From contig JASWHV010000005.1 of the NCBI GenBank assembly GCA_030760725.1, forward strand, positions 27,289,241-27,353,240: a DNA stretch of 64,000 bases. The letters run 5' to 3'. The notes below the pieces were generated by a model. It had not been told where the DNA came from, did no database searches, and saw nothing but the letters and a program-made list of their open reading frames with translations. Positions 1 through 12,200 of this stretch are shown here, piece after piece; positions within the stretch are counted from its first letter, which is position 1; every line of letters begins with the position of its first letter. A program made the position numbers and the translations under genes. The DNA is from Neostapfia colusana. Its lineage: Eukaryota; Streptophyta; Magnoliopsida; Poales; Poaceae.

Positions 1-1261
1 CTGAAATGTTAGTTGCAATAATATTTTCATCTTCAATATCAGAAGCACTAACATACCCACCATCAGCAGTGGCAATGATCGCCCGTTTGCTGGGGCAATC
101 TCGTTGCATATGGCCAAGTCCCTGTCAGCGGTGGCACTTGATGTCGGAGCTGCGACTTGTCGAAGTGTTGGGTGCAGCCTCCTTTGCTGCAACACCTGGA
201 GGCATCTGGGACTTGCTGTTATCTTGTCCCCGTGATGTAGAAGGTGCGATGCTGCTGCGTACAACACCCATGGAGGGTGGTGTAGAAGCACGTATGCTCG
301 AGGAGGGCGCTGCTTTGGATGGCACCGGAAATTGTCGTGGCGTGAAGGTGTTGTTCCGCCGCTGCTGTTGGCGACCCTGCACTTCTTTTTCTGCTAACAT
401 AGCAAGTTGAAATAAACGTTGAATAGAATGATATTCCTTGTAGTCAACTATGTCCTGGATCTCACGCCACAAGCCCCCATAAAACCTAACAATTTGGTCT
501 TCCTGATCCTCAACTACCCTACAACGAAGCATACCTTTCTGCAACTCTTGGTAGTACTCTTGGACAGTCATGTCACCCTGATCAAAGCGTTGCAATTTCT
601 TAAGAAGATCACGTCTATATGAAGGAGGAACAAACCTAGCGCGCATCTCTTCTTTTAACGCAGCCCATGTCTGTGGTGCATTACGTGTATTGACAAGTTC
701 ATTCCACCAAATTATAGCAAAATCTTTAAACTCACTAGTGGCTTGTCTAACTCTATGTCGCTCAGGAACAAGATGAGAGCTAAATTTTTGTTCTACCGTC
801 ATCTCCCAATCCAAGTAAGTCTCAGCATCATAAGATCCATAAAATGTTGGAATAGAAAACTTAATCTCAGCATAAGGATCATTATCTTGTTCAGGAGCAT
901 GAGGACGAGGTCTACCTCCCATACCTTGATGATTTCATCGAGGGCGACGGCGCTGCTATGCATCAACCTCATCGTTATTGAAGTCATCCTGTGTGTCGTA
1001 GTGAGCATGTGCATCACCATCAAGGATGATAGAGGGTGTAGCTTGTTGGGGAAGACGAGTCTCCATCTCGTCCAACTGTGTGGTCAGACCAGCAACATTT
1101 GTATGGAGCCTCTGAAAGGTGGCTGTTGTAGTGGTCTAGTAATTGTTGAAAGCTTCGGTCATTGCCCGCATCATGTCCTTTAGTTCCATATGGGACACAC
1201 ACTCATCATCATCCAGAGGTGTAGAACCAGAGGTCTTATCCATAGGCTTCTTTCCTGTCAT
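1..1261 (-). pseudogene. gag: Element G: decayed Ty3/gypsy gag, running off the left edge
   Basis: Reading leftward from an ATG at 1261, one frame runs to the window edge and matches plant Ty3/gypsy Gag: an acidic, Met-rich N-terminus, a capsid-like core (YLDWEMTVEQKF, IIWWNELV, VQEYYQELQKG, VRFYGGLWREI), a Ser/Pro/Gln linker, then a CCHC zinc knuckle at about 75-130. It is broken by in-frame stops at 1136-1138, two more just before 922, and a TGA that replaces the second cysteine of the knuckle (CHR-stop-QGLGHMQRDC). Gag would package element RNA in the cytoplasm, but this copy cannot make a whole protein. The knuckle and core look chromovirus-like (CRM/Reina rather than Tekay), which is a weak assignment. 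The continuous frame between stops supports decay by point mutation. Confidence 0.85.
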
Positions 1262-2314
1262 TGTTAGCACAAAACAGAAACGAAGACAAAAAGATCGTGA
1301 AGAACCCTATTACTACGCTCTCCGAAGTGGGTGGAAAATCGATCAGTAAGATGCGTCTTACCCCGCTCTTTCAAGTTTCTTACCAGCACTGCAGGTGGCC
1401 AACGGTGACCGGTGTGAAGCAAGCAGAGAGTGGGTGTGATTGCAAAGGTTACCTGTTCTGCTCGAGAGAAGGTGGAGCTTGGAAGGCTCAAATGCAGTAT
1501 ATGTATGTGGCACACAAGTTAGTAACAGATAGCAATGCTGAATAAGTGTCCAAAGAATTTCACCTAGTTGCTGGCCTAAGAATGTATTAGAACAGTTGTG
1601 GCAACAAGCAAGAACAAGGATGAATGATGATGAACAACAAGGATAATATCAGCAAGTATCCATCACTCGCACAGAAATAGCACACCCCTTAGCCTCCTGT
1701 TTTTGTCTTGAAGCACTAGTAGAAATAAAAATTTTTTTCTCTTTTTTTTGATATTTTTTTCTCAACCAGGGGCACAAGAATAGAAACAGCACCAAGTATT
1801 AGCTCAAACCGATGAAAGATGAGATCGGCACAAATTCAGGAGCGATTGGAAAAACTGGTGCTGGAACTTCAGAGTTCAAAACGAGGGCCTTCTTTATTTT
1901 TTTTGAAAACGCCGTATGTGTACTTTTTCGAGACCATTCTAGGAAAAAAAACGCCTCAATCGGAGTTACGAGCGAAAAGTTATGCCCGTTTTAAGGAGGA
2001 TACCCCGAATCAGGTTTTGGTGGTGGTGGAAACTGCAACAGAAACGAATCGGTGGATGGAATTTTTTTTGTAGATTGGTTTTTTGTAGATGGAAGCGGAT
2101 GGAAGAAACAAAACTGAAACAAAACAAATCTAAACCAGCAACCAGACTCAACCTAGGACGCGAACTCAGAACTACGGACTCCGAAACTAAATTGTGCAAA
2201 AGGTAGCGGGGGTTGTAGGTCAGGGAAACTAAAAATTTTTTTGTGGCTTTTTGTGCACGATGGACTGAAACGAAATAAATCTAAAGGGCACACAAGTATA
2301 CCTCACGGTGAACC
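1262..2314 (-). other. Element G: untranslated leader between primer site and gag
   Basis: About 1.05 kb lies between the primer-binding site and the gag start of element G. It contains several short A/T homopolymer runs (around 1720-1760, 1890-1950 and 2060-2090) and no open frame with recognisable similarity. It is interpreted as the 5' leader of G; no other gene or RNA is visible in it. Confidence 0.6.
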
Positions 2315-2330
2315 TAGAAATCTGATACCA
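2315..2330 (-). promoter_or_regulatory. Element G: primer-binding site (tRNA-iMet type)
   Basis: On the minus strand the bases read TGGTATCAGATTTCTA, starting two bases after the LTR end. TGGTATCAGA is the standard complement of the 3' end of plant initiator-methionine tRNA, used to prime minus-strand DNA synthesis. Only the first ten bases match the consensus well. Confidence 0.8.
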
Positions 2331-2332
2331 AT

Positions 2333-2787
2333 TGATAGGAGGATGAGTCCCAATCTTCCGAGAGGTAGGGTAAACTTGATTGGGTGGAGATCTCGACGTT
2401 GATGATCCACGGCTCCGAACAAACGAAACCCCGCAATCACTACACCACTGCTCCGTTGGTTATCACCCGTGTCAAACGAATGACCTCACCACGAAGGATT
2501 ATTCCTGCAACCGCAATCAAGAACACAAGCAAGAACAGAGAAGTTGCAATGAAAACTGAATTGATCACGAATTTGGGGTCTCACAACCGATGATCGGCGA
2601 CACTGTTCAATGACAGATTGTAACTAAGCAAAACCCCGCTGTTTGTGACGGCGGCTAGGGGTATAAAGGAGGTGGAGGACGACCAGGGGGGTGCTGGGGT
2701 CGTGACCTAACCCTAAGACACGTACACAATGGACTTGGACTCGATACAAGGCCCAATGGCCCAACTAGGTGATGCAACACCCTGACA
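2333..2787 (-). mobile_element. Element G: LTR (distal end uncertain)
   Basis: The inner end is fixed by the primer site: the LTR ends CCTATCA at 2333 on the minus strand. A possible outer end is TGTCAGGG at 2787, giving 455 bp. No polypurine tract precedes that start on the minus strand. A purine run (GAGAGGGGTTTGGAGG) lies further out near 3024-3040, just after a pol-tail stop, so the LTR may extend to about 3022. No second LTR copy is inside the window to settle this. Confidence 0.6.
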
Positions 2788-3246
2788 GACTCTAAACTTT
2801 ATATTGTTTCGAAGTTTCCCGTCGACTCTGAGGAAATTTTGATATGGGGCCAGTTCCATTGGAAAGTTTATCCTCTCAGCTTTCCGTGCATATGTAGAAC
2901 GTCAAAAACGGAGTCCGTATGCCTCCTGTGCATCCATTTTAAGTTGGACTGCTCCTGGGCCCGAGTTGGACTCGAGTTTGAGTTGGGCTCGGTCTCTAAC
3001 TTCTTGTTGGCGTATTTTCTGGTCCTCCACGCCTCCAAACCCCTCTCAATGTATCTCCATGTCCTCTCCATGGTTCCTAATCATAATTAATCCATTAGGT
3101 AGCAACATACTCTCAAAATTCACATATAAAGAATTGTTCAGGAACGAGCTCACCTCTAAATTCAATTTTCGTGCTCGAGCTCTAGTAATTGGACCTTGCA
3201 TGTCTACCATGTGAGTGTTGTGTATATCTGCAGGAGTTATGTCCAC
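2788..3246 (-). pseudogene. 3' end of a second G-type element (pol C-terminal tail and 3' UTR)
   Basis: On the minus strand, 3246 down to 3046 encodes a short tail containing MQGPITRARARKLNLEVSSF, a motif type found at the very C-terminus of plant Ty3/gypsy polyproteins. It ends in a stop near 3046. A purine-rich stretch and 3'-UTR-like sequence follow, leading into the G LTR. The order pol tail, LTR, primer site, gag means one LTR sits between two internal regions, as after unequal recombination between tandem copies. The fragment is cut at about 3246, where the leader of element A begins. Family membership is inferred from motif style only. Confidence 0.5.
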
Positions 3247-4672
3247 ATCAGGTTCCCCGTCGTGTGGTGTTGAAATGCGATCACGTACCTTGAAACGTGG
3301 CTTAACTCAAGGACGGCCGTATGATAACGATACGGGCGTTTGTATTTACATTCAAATATGGAACTGTCTGAAATGAAACAACCTTTGAGTGCACCACTAT
3401 TGTGTGGTCTTCTGCAGGTACTAACCACGTATGTATCCGTGTAGTAAACGTGTGCGAGAGACCGTTTAGTGCCACACTTGAGACGTATATGCCGGTATAA
3501 TCCGGTTAGGATTTTCTTTTGTGAGGAACGTAGTACCGACATATCATAGGCATGTGCATGAAAGGTAATAATAACAAGGAACTAAAATCACTAAGTTGCA
3601 ACATTTAGGACCCTGGTTGGGTAGAAAAATTTGATAGTTGATCAGTGTAGTTCTGAAGGATTGAAAAACAGAGTGCTCTGTTTTGGCAGCAAGTTTGCTG
3701 AATTTTAACAGAGCATGCCTCACAGGTATTTTTAGCCCAGGGAGGTGTGGTATATAGTTCTGGAAAGGTATTGAAGTACTCTACAACCTTGTTGTAGACC
3801 CCCAGAGCTGAATCACACCTGAAGATGGCTTAAATCCCAGAGGATAGGACAGATTTAAAACACTCTCTGGACTGATCTGTTTTTCAAGCATAACTTCTTG
3901 TAGAAAAATCTAAAATTATCATATGATACATCTTTAGAAAGGGTAGAAGATGTGTTACATCTTTGTAATTCAAGATTTCTGAAATTTCAGCAAAGAATTC
4001 AGTGGAAATCAGAGTTGAAAACAGAAACTTCCCAAAGGAGGTGCTGTTGAAATCCTTCCAGAAATTCTGCTGACTTTGAATTACCACAACTTTTTAACCA
4101 GAGCTGATCTGAGGGCAAATAAGTATTCGTTGGAAATACACTGAAGTTAACTTTAACTTTGGTATTCAACTTGAGTCATGAAAATGCCCAGAATCAGATC
4201 AAAATCTGAGATATGTAGAAACTGGTCATTCTGACAGAGGAATGACAGTTGAACTCATTGGGAGATTGTTGTACCCTAGGGGGTTTAAGTACTTCCAATG
4301 GGGTAGAACATACTCATGAGTGGGTATCTTTGACTAGTGAAAGATTGAGTATATGCCTTACTCAAGTTCTTTTGCTAGAGACCATGTTTGTGTCGAATTG
4401 AAGATAAAAGGGTAGTGTACGTGATGACAAGGCGATAGTAACGTCTCGTAGTGACCAAACCTAGTTGTGATGAACTTCCAAAGAAGAAGTCTGTCAATTT
4501 GGATTTAAACTAGCTTGTATTTGGTCTGGTAATGGTGTAGCTAGTGCAAAGTTATTACATTATCGGTATACGGGATGTATCGCATGCCTTATTGTCATTA
4601 TGTTTTACGCCTATTTTATTGGACTGCGTGCAATATGTTGCGGGACTGATGTTTAATATCGTATGGTTGCAG
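3247..4672 (+). other. Element A: leader with conserved GTAGTACCGACAT block
   Basis: This 1.4 kb region upstream of gag has no supported gene. At 3491-3542 it carries a block also found in the leaders of B (21153-21204), C (49398-49450) and D (43982-44031): CCGG...CCGG with a short spacer, then a T-rich stretch and GTAGTACCGACAT. The rest is diverged. Its end reads GGTTGCAG directly before the gag ATG, a good 3' splice-acceptor sequence. Confidence 0.7.
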
Positions 4673-7600
4673 ATGGTTCGCACTCGGACCACGCACGACA
4701 CTGGTGGCTCTAGCAAGCAGGGAGGCGATGACTCCCAGCCACCTGCCTACGACAGCACCCCGCAGCAGCAACCACCACCGCCGCCTCCGCTTACCCTAGC
4801 GGATGTGATAGCGGCACTGGTGGGGAATCGTGAGGAGCAGACCGACCTTCTCCGCACGATTGTGCAGAATACGTCCCAGGCGGGGGGGTGGGGGCGTCAA
4901 GAGAGGGGGCCTCGTGAGCCCCGTGAGGTGACGTACTTGGACTTCATGAGTACGCGCCCTCCAGTGTTCACTGAAGCAGAAGAACCACTGGAGGCCGACA
5001 ACTGGCTGCGGACAATAGAGTCCAAGTTCGGGCTGCTCCAATGCACGGAGCGGCAAAAGACTATGTTCGTGGCGCAGCAACTTCACGGTGCCGCTGGTGC
5101 ATGGTGGGCGAACTATGTCGCCTCACGTCCGGCTGGCCATGCGTATAGTGGGAAGAGTTTCAGGAGGTGTTCCGCGCCTATCATATTCCTCCCGGGATAA
5201 TGAAGAGGAAGTTCCAAGAATTCTTGGACCTGAAGCAGGGCGGGAGGAGTGCTCACGACTACTTCCGTGCCTTCAACCATCTGGCGCAATATGCGTCAGA
5301 TTATGTCTCCACCGAGGAGAAGAAGCGGGAGCATTTCTATTGGGGGTTACACCCCGAGATGAAGACACATCTCGCCCAAAGCAATCGCGGCACCTTCAAC
5401 GACCTCGTCAATGCCGAGATAATGCAAGAAGATGCTCAGCGGGAGTTGGCGGCTGAGCAGCGGAAGCGCAGCACTCCACCCAACAGTGGGGGTGGCGCTC
5501 CCCAGAAGTACCGCATGGTGTATCGGGCACCATCCGGACAGCAGTGGCATCCACCGGCGCGACCTCAGCGGTTTGAGGGTCGTCCTTTTCAGTCACCTCC
5601 ATTCCGACCACCGATGCCACCACCGAGACAGCAGCAGGAGCAGCAGGTGACACCCTGGGCGTTCCCACCGCCACAACGCGCCCCGGGTTTCCGTCCGTCG
5701 ATCAGCGGAGGACCGCCCCGCTTCACTTGCTTCACATGTGGCCAGGCGGGCCATTTCGCGAAGGACTGTCCCCTGGGGCAGCAGAGCAGCGGGCAAGCCC
5801 AGTTCCAGGGCGGTGCTCGAGGCCGACCTCCAGTCAAGAAGGTTGGTCAGCGGACTGGGTGCGTTCGCAACCTCGACAATGAGGATGCCCCGGAGGGAGA
5901 CAACGTGCTGGCGGGTACGTTCACTCTCAACAATCAAGCTATCATCATATTGTTTGATTCTGGTGCAACCCACAGTTTTATAAGTGCATCCTATGTGGCT
6001 AAGCATCAAATGCATGTCTTCCCAACCGACTGCACATATATGATCTGCTCACCAGGAGGGAAGATTTCAGCAAATATGATGATTCCAAAAGCACCTCTGT
6101 GCTTAGGTGGGCAGCTATATCCCACCACCTTAATAATCCTTACGGGGCAAAAGATTGATGCAATCTTAGGGATGTCATGGCTAAACTACCATGGCGCTGT
6201 CCTGAACACTCGGACACGACGGTTCATCTGAATTCTCCATTCCACCGTCCACACTCCATGGTGGTAGGTAATCCAGTCCGGGAAGTTTCAGAAATTAATA
6301 ATGCTGAAGCTCTCAAGTTAGAGGACATCCCCGTAGTCCGAGAGTACCCCGACGTGTTCCCGGATGATCTTCCGGGTATGGCACCTGAGCGGGGTGTCGA
6401 GTTCAAGATTGAACTTGCACCCGGGACTACGCCCATATAATGGAGACCATACAAAATGGCTCCAAATGAGCTGGCTGAACTGAAAGAACAGCTCAATGAT
6501 CTATTGAGCAAAGGTTTCATTAGGCCGAGTTCCTCGCCTTGGGGATGCTCGGCGCTGTTTGTAAAGAAGAAGGATGAAACCTTGAGGCTATGTGTGGACT
6601 ACCGGCCGCTCAACGCCGTCACCATCAAGAATAAGTACCCACTGCCCCGCATTGACATTTTATTTGATCAACGTGTGGGTGCAAGTGTGTTCTCCAAGAT
6701 GGACCTTCACTCTGGATATCATTAGATAAAGATCCGGGCGGAGGATATTCTGAAGACGGCTTTCTCGATGAGATATGGCTTATATGAATATCTCGTCATG
6801 TCTTTTGGTCTCACAAATGCTCCAGCACATTTTATGTATCTCATGAACTCGGTATTCATGCCGGAGCTGGACAAGTTCGTGGTGGTGTTCATTGATGATA
6901 TCTTGGTTTATTCCAAGACATAAGCAGAACACGTCGAACACTTGAGGATCGTTCTTCAACGATTGTGAGACCACAAGCTCTACGCCAAGTTCAGCAAATG
7001 CGAGTTTTGGATCATCCAAGTGCCATTCTTGGGACATATCATCTCCGCGGAAGGCACTGCGGTTGACCCAAGCAAAATAGAGCAAGTGCTGAAATGGAAA
7101 GCTCCCACTTCAGTCCATGAAGTCAGAAGCTTCCTCGGCTTAGCGGGATACTATCGGAGATTCATTCCGAGTTTCTCCAAGCTTGCTAAGCTGATGACAG
7201 AATTGCTGAAGAAGGGAACGAAATATGTTTGGAACCCGGCGTGTGAAGGAGCGTTCCAAGCATTAGTGAAGCATCTCACCACAGCCCCGGTCTTAGCTCA
7301 ACCGGATACAACCAAGCCCTTCGACGTGTATTGTGACGCGTCCGGTATTGGGCTCAGCTGCGTGTTGATGCAGGAAGGACGTGTGGTCGCATATGGCTCA
7401 CGCCAACTTCGGAACCATGAGCAGCATTATCCAACTCATGATCTTGAGCTTGCTGCTGTGGTTTTGGCATTAAAAATGTGGAGGCACTATCTCCTGGGGA
7501 ATTTGGTGCATCTCTACACCGACCACAAGAGCTTGAAGTATATCTTCACCAGAAGGAGCTGAATATGAGGCAAAGGAGGTGGTTAGAACTAATCAAAGAC

Positions 7601-9206
7601 TATGAGATTGAGATTCATTACCACCCCGGCAAGGCGAATTTGGTTGCCGACGCGCTGAGTCGGAAATCACATGTCCATAACCTCATTATTACACCGGTGG
7701 AGGAGGAAGAGCCGAGTTTATACTTGGTTCCTTATGGATCGCTCTACAACCTTGCCCTCATCCCTACTATTAGGGAGGACATCATTGCAGCTCAGAAGAT
7801 TGATAAGGGCATGGCACATCTCCGGAGACGGATAGACAATGGGGAGATCAAGTGTTTCCGGGAAGATGATGAGGGGACACTATGGTTCAATGACCGCATA
7901 GTCGTACCCCGGGATATGGAGCTGAGGAAAAAGATACGTGATGAAGATCACTTGTCTAAATACTCCATTCATCCGGGCAACAACAAAATGTACCAAGATT
8001 TGAAAAAGAAATTTTGGTGGACGCGGATGAAACGGGAGGTAGCGCAATACGTATCCGAGTGTGATACGTGTAGACGAGTGAAGGCTGATCATATGAGAAA
8101 ATCAGGGCTGTTGCAACCCCTGACGATACCGGCATGGAAATGGGAAGATGTGAGCATGGATTTCATTGTGGGGTTACTCCTGACGTCCAACAAGCATGAT
8201 TCCATTTGGGTAATCGTTGACCGGTTAACCAAGACGGCTCACTTCATCCTGGTGCATACACATTACAATGCCGGCAAATACGCGGAGCTGTACATAGCGA
8301 AGATTCTATGATTATATGGTGTACCCAAGACCATCATCTCAGATCGAGGTGCATTATTTGTATCTCGCTTTTGGGAGCAGTAACATGCTGCATTGGGTAC
8401 CAAGCTGATTAGGAGCTCTGCCTATCACCCTCAGACAGATGGGCAAACAGAGAGGGTGAATCAAGTACTAGAAGACATGTTGAGGGCGTGTGCCATCCAC
8501 AACGGTAGGAACTGGGATGCTCACCTACCATTGGCGGAATTCTCATACAATAACGGCTATCAGGCGAATATCAAGATGGCACCCTACGAAGCTCTCTACG
8601 GTCACAAATGCCACACCCCATTAAACTGGTGCGAGTCCGGTGAAAGGGTCACATTCGGGGTTGATGTGGTGAATGACGCTGAAGAGCGCGTTCGGACGAT
8701 TCAAGCCAACTTGAAGGCCGCTCAATCCCAGAAGAAGAGATACACTGATAAGAGGCATAGACCGCTGCACTTTGCCATCGGAGAACACGTGTATCTCCGT
8801 GTGTCTCCGATGAAGGGCATGCACCGATTCGGGGAGGGGGAAACTCGCTCCCCGTTTCATTGGACCCTATGGTATCACCGAGAAGTGTGGACCAGCGGCG
8901 TATAGACTGGAGTTATCGGCATCTCTTGCTGGTGTCCATGACGTTTTCCATGTTTCACAACTGCGAAAATGTCTGAAGCATACAGCTGCTGTTCCTACCG
9001 AAGACATCGGCGAGTTGCAACTGGATTTGTCGTATGATGAATATCCGGTGGCAGTTATTGATGAAAAAGCCCAGACCATGCGTAGCCGAACGTTGTGGTT
9101 CTACAAGATACTCTGGAGCAACCACACCACCGAAGAAGCGATGTGGGAGAGTGAGGAATTCCTTCGCTCAAATTACCCGGAGTTCATGGCGTCTCAGCAC
9201 GGGTAA
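4673..9206 (+). pseudogene. gag-pol: Element A: gag-pol, multiply broken
   Basis: Gag starts at the ATG at 4673 (MVRTRTTHD). In order: capsid core, zinc knuckle CFTCGQAGHFAKDC (about 5728-5770, intact), retropepsin with LFDSGATHSFIS (about 5950), RT with FIDDILVYS (about 6890), RNase H (FDVYCDASG, about 7320), integrase zinc region (CDTC, about 8060), integrase core, and a chromodomain-like tail ending at 9206. Reading frame is lost near 5155, 6205, 7550 and 8835. In-frame stops lie at 6438-6440, 6723-6725, 6921-6923, 6966-6968, 8309-8311 and 8381-8383. The domain order is complete, so decay was by small mutations. No polyprotein can be made. Tekay/Del assignment rests on the C-terminal tail and on colinearity with B and D. 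Confidence 0.95.
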
Positions 9207-9237
9207 GTCCCTATTACATCGCTGTCTCTTCTTTTGT

Positions 9238-9271
9238 AATCTCGGGACGAGATTGTTTAAGGGGGGAGGGA
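9238..9271 (+). promoter_or_regulatory. Element A: 3' hairpin and polypurine tract
   Basis: AATCTCG-GGA-CGAGATT (9238-9254) is a perfect 7-bp inverted repeat with a 3-nt loop. It is followed by TTTAAGGGGGGAGGGA (9256-9271), the polypurine tract that primes plus-strand DNA, abutting the LTR start TGTAAAATCCC. The same arrangement occurs in B, D and E. Confidence 0.85.
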
Positions 9272-12200
9272 TGTAAAATCCCAAGAAAAGGGACTTGCAA
9301 AAACTTTTCATCACCTCACAATACCACAGTTTTTGTTGTGGATATCTTGTAAAGAATTGTGAAGAGCAAGTAACCTCCATCAAAAGGGTGATTAGAGGGG
9401 AAAGCCCTAACTTTCACAAAGTAGGATTTCTATACATGAACATGGGAGGTTGAGCTCACCCCTAGAACTTGAAAAGTCTTGGGAAGGTTCAGGCCAAACT
9501 TCATGCAAATCCAACTCTTTTGAGGCACATTTGGGGGTATTTGAAAAAGAGGCCAATTTGAATGTAAATTCAAATTGCAGCAACTTTCATCACTTAAATT
9601 CAAAAGTTACCTTCATATTCAAACCCAGCATATTTTTCTGAGTTAATCCACCAATTTTCATCCCGATTGGAGTTCATCTTGTCGGGAGCTAAATTTGCAA
9701 GAATTCAAAACTGAATTTGAATTTCAGTTCAAACAGGAAGCAAATTTAGACAAACAAGGTTCAAATTTGAGAACTCAAATTCAAACCAACACTTGGGGGC
9801 TAAGTCTCACATTCAATGGTGAGTAGCTGGGGATATATTCAGCAAAAACAGAAATGAAAAAGTGGGAAAAAGAAATTAGAGAGGAGGCCCACATGTCAGC
9901 AGACTTCACTCTGAAGTTTTCCCTCGGGTGATATTTCCTTCGACCGAAGCTGCGTGCGCCAGCACGACCGCGCCCTGACCGCCAGCAGCGCTCGGGCGTC
10001 CACCTCACGGTGAAAAATCGCGGCTCAAAGGCCAGCGCACGAGCTGCTTCGCCTCTCCTTCAGTTTCCCGAGTGAACACGAGCAGATACCGAGCTACTCT
10101 CCCGTGTCCGCGCAAGAACTCGACGCCGCCTCCTCTGATCACCGGCGACCGGCCGATCCCGACGGTTTCACACGCCGTCAACAGAGAAGAAAAGGTGCGC
10201 CAACTTGTGCTGAAGCCGTAGGAGGAAACAGTGCGCCAGTTCCTGTGATGTAGAGAGAGAATTCCTGGTTTTCCTCCTCGGTACATGTTAGGGTTAGAAT
10301 TCGGTCTACGGCAAAATTTGTTGCACAGGAGCAACTGCCGATCAAGCTATAGCATACACACGCTCTAGAATACCTAGTGCACCTCCTCGATCAAGTAGCA
10401 GCCAGTTCCATGCACTAGGGCCTTAGTTCTGTAAAAAATTTGGCTCGGCGGCGGAGAACAGGGCACCTCGCCGGTGAAGTTGTAGTTGCAGCCGTTTTTA
10501 CGGGGATCGGTGCCCATGTCCGTGATCAGCAGGTGTCAGCGGAGCTCCCCGAGCAAACCGCGTCGAAAAATATGCAGGAGACGCCGAGTTCGACGTCGCC
10601 GATGAGCTCCCGGCCGCTGTTACCGTCGGGAGCACTGTTCCGGCCATTGCCGAGCTCTGGTGAGGGCACCACCGTGTTCCCCAGGCCAAGATATGCACAG
10701 GCGGTGATTTTCGTCAGAGGTCGGGCAGCAGAACGCCCGGCGGCGAGTACTCCGGAGAGGTGGGCGGCGGGGAGCCGCGGGAGCGCGGGGCTGAAGAAGC
10801 CTCGTGGGCCCCGCGTGTCGGTCTCTGCTGAGAGTACCCCGGGTGATTCTGCGGGATCCTGTGTGGGTTAGCTGGGAGGCTGACACGTAGCCCGGGGACC
10901 CCACCCGACAGTTTAAACTTTATTTGAATTTTTCAGATTTGGTTCAATCTTCAAATGCTTAGAACTTTTGCTAGGAAGCTCCAAATCCAGTGAAACAAAT
11001 TTTTCTGAACTCAGAATTCTGAGTACTTTCCAGAAATACCAATTTCAGCTCATGAAACCTAATAGTTTTCCATAATTAATTCCCTAAAGTTTAAACTGTT
11101 GGGAATTTTATCTGGAGAATTACTTTATGAAAAAATGCTGAAATTTTGCTGAGAGGGTCATTGGAAAATCTGAGTCACAGTAAAATTTTCAGACTCATCC
11201 AAGTTCATTTAGTCCCCCTAATGGGGTGATTAAGAGGACTGCCCTGAGAAAATAGAAAAATGTACAGAAACATTTTTCAGATTTTCTCAAATATTGTTTA
11301 GGGCACAACTTTCTCTAGGATTCTTCAAATGACATGAAACCAATTCCATTAGAACCATCTTAAGTTCTAGTTTCCAGAAAGTAATGGTTGGAGCCATGAA
11401 AAACCCTGGAATTACTTAGAGACTCTAATATTGATCAAATAGGCTTTTATTTGCACGAAGCTCAAATGAACTTTGTTTCAAATAAAACTTGGTCAAGACT
11501 CTGGTTACGACCCTACCAAGCCACCATAAAAATTTCAGAACCGAAGGGGAGGGTTAGCTAGAGTTATAGTAATTACTTATTCAAGTTTACACATTGCATT
11601 TAAATTGACATATGGCATATGGTTAACGTGTAGTCGCTGAAGGCGAGGAGACTCTGGAAGTGCTCGACTTCCTTCTTCCGGACGAAGACCTAACCACTGA
11701 CCAGCAGCAACAAGGCAAGCCCCGGTTTGCATTAACCCTTTTTATAAATGTTTTCTTTTTTTACATGTCTAGTGTGAAGTATGAATGTGCATTAGGTGTA
11801 GGATGGATGGAACCCCACTTCCATAACCAGAATTTGCCTATAAGAGTGAGGGTAGTGTCTAAGACCTCGCGTAGACAGGCTATGCTTAATGATTCATAGA
11901 ACTTCGGTACAAGTCGAGTAGTTGTAATCTACTCGTGAGTTAGGCTTGGGACACACAGGTTTGGTGCGAGTGATGTGAAATCACTTTAGTATGAAAAGGA
12001 GACTAGGCAGGGGCTAGGGCGCAGCAAGAGGAAGTCTTGTGTGCACAGTCCTGTCCGTGTCGATTGAGGACCGATCCGTGTGCGGCCCTGCTGAGAGTGT
12101 TGAACGTACCGAAGGCATATCGGATATATGGGCCCCGATAAACCGATGTAACCTAAACCTCCGGACGTCGAGGCATAGCACACCGATTTATAGGTGTAGG

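Noticed and set aside
2661..2670. TATAAA at the G LTR as a promoter
   Set aside because: TATAAA reads on the plus strand, opposite to the element's direction; on the minus strand the sequence is only TTTATA.
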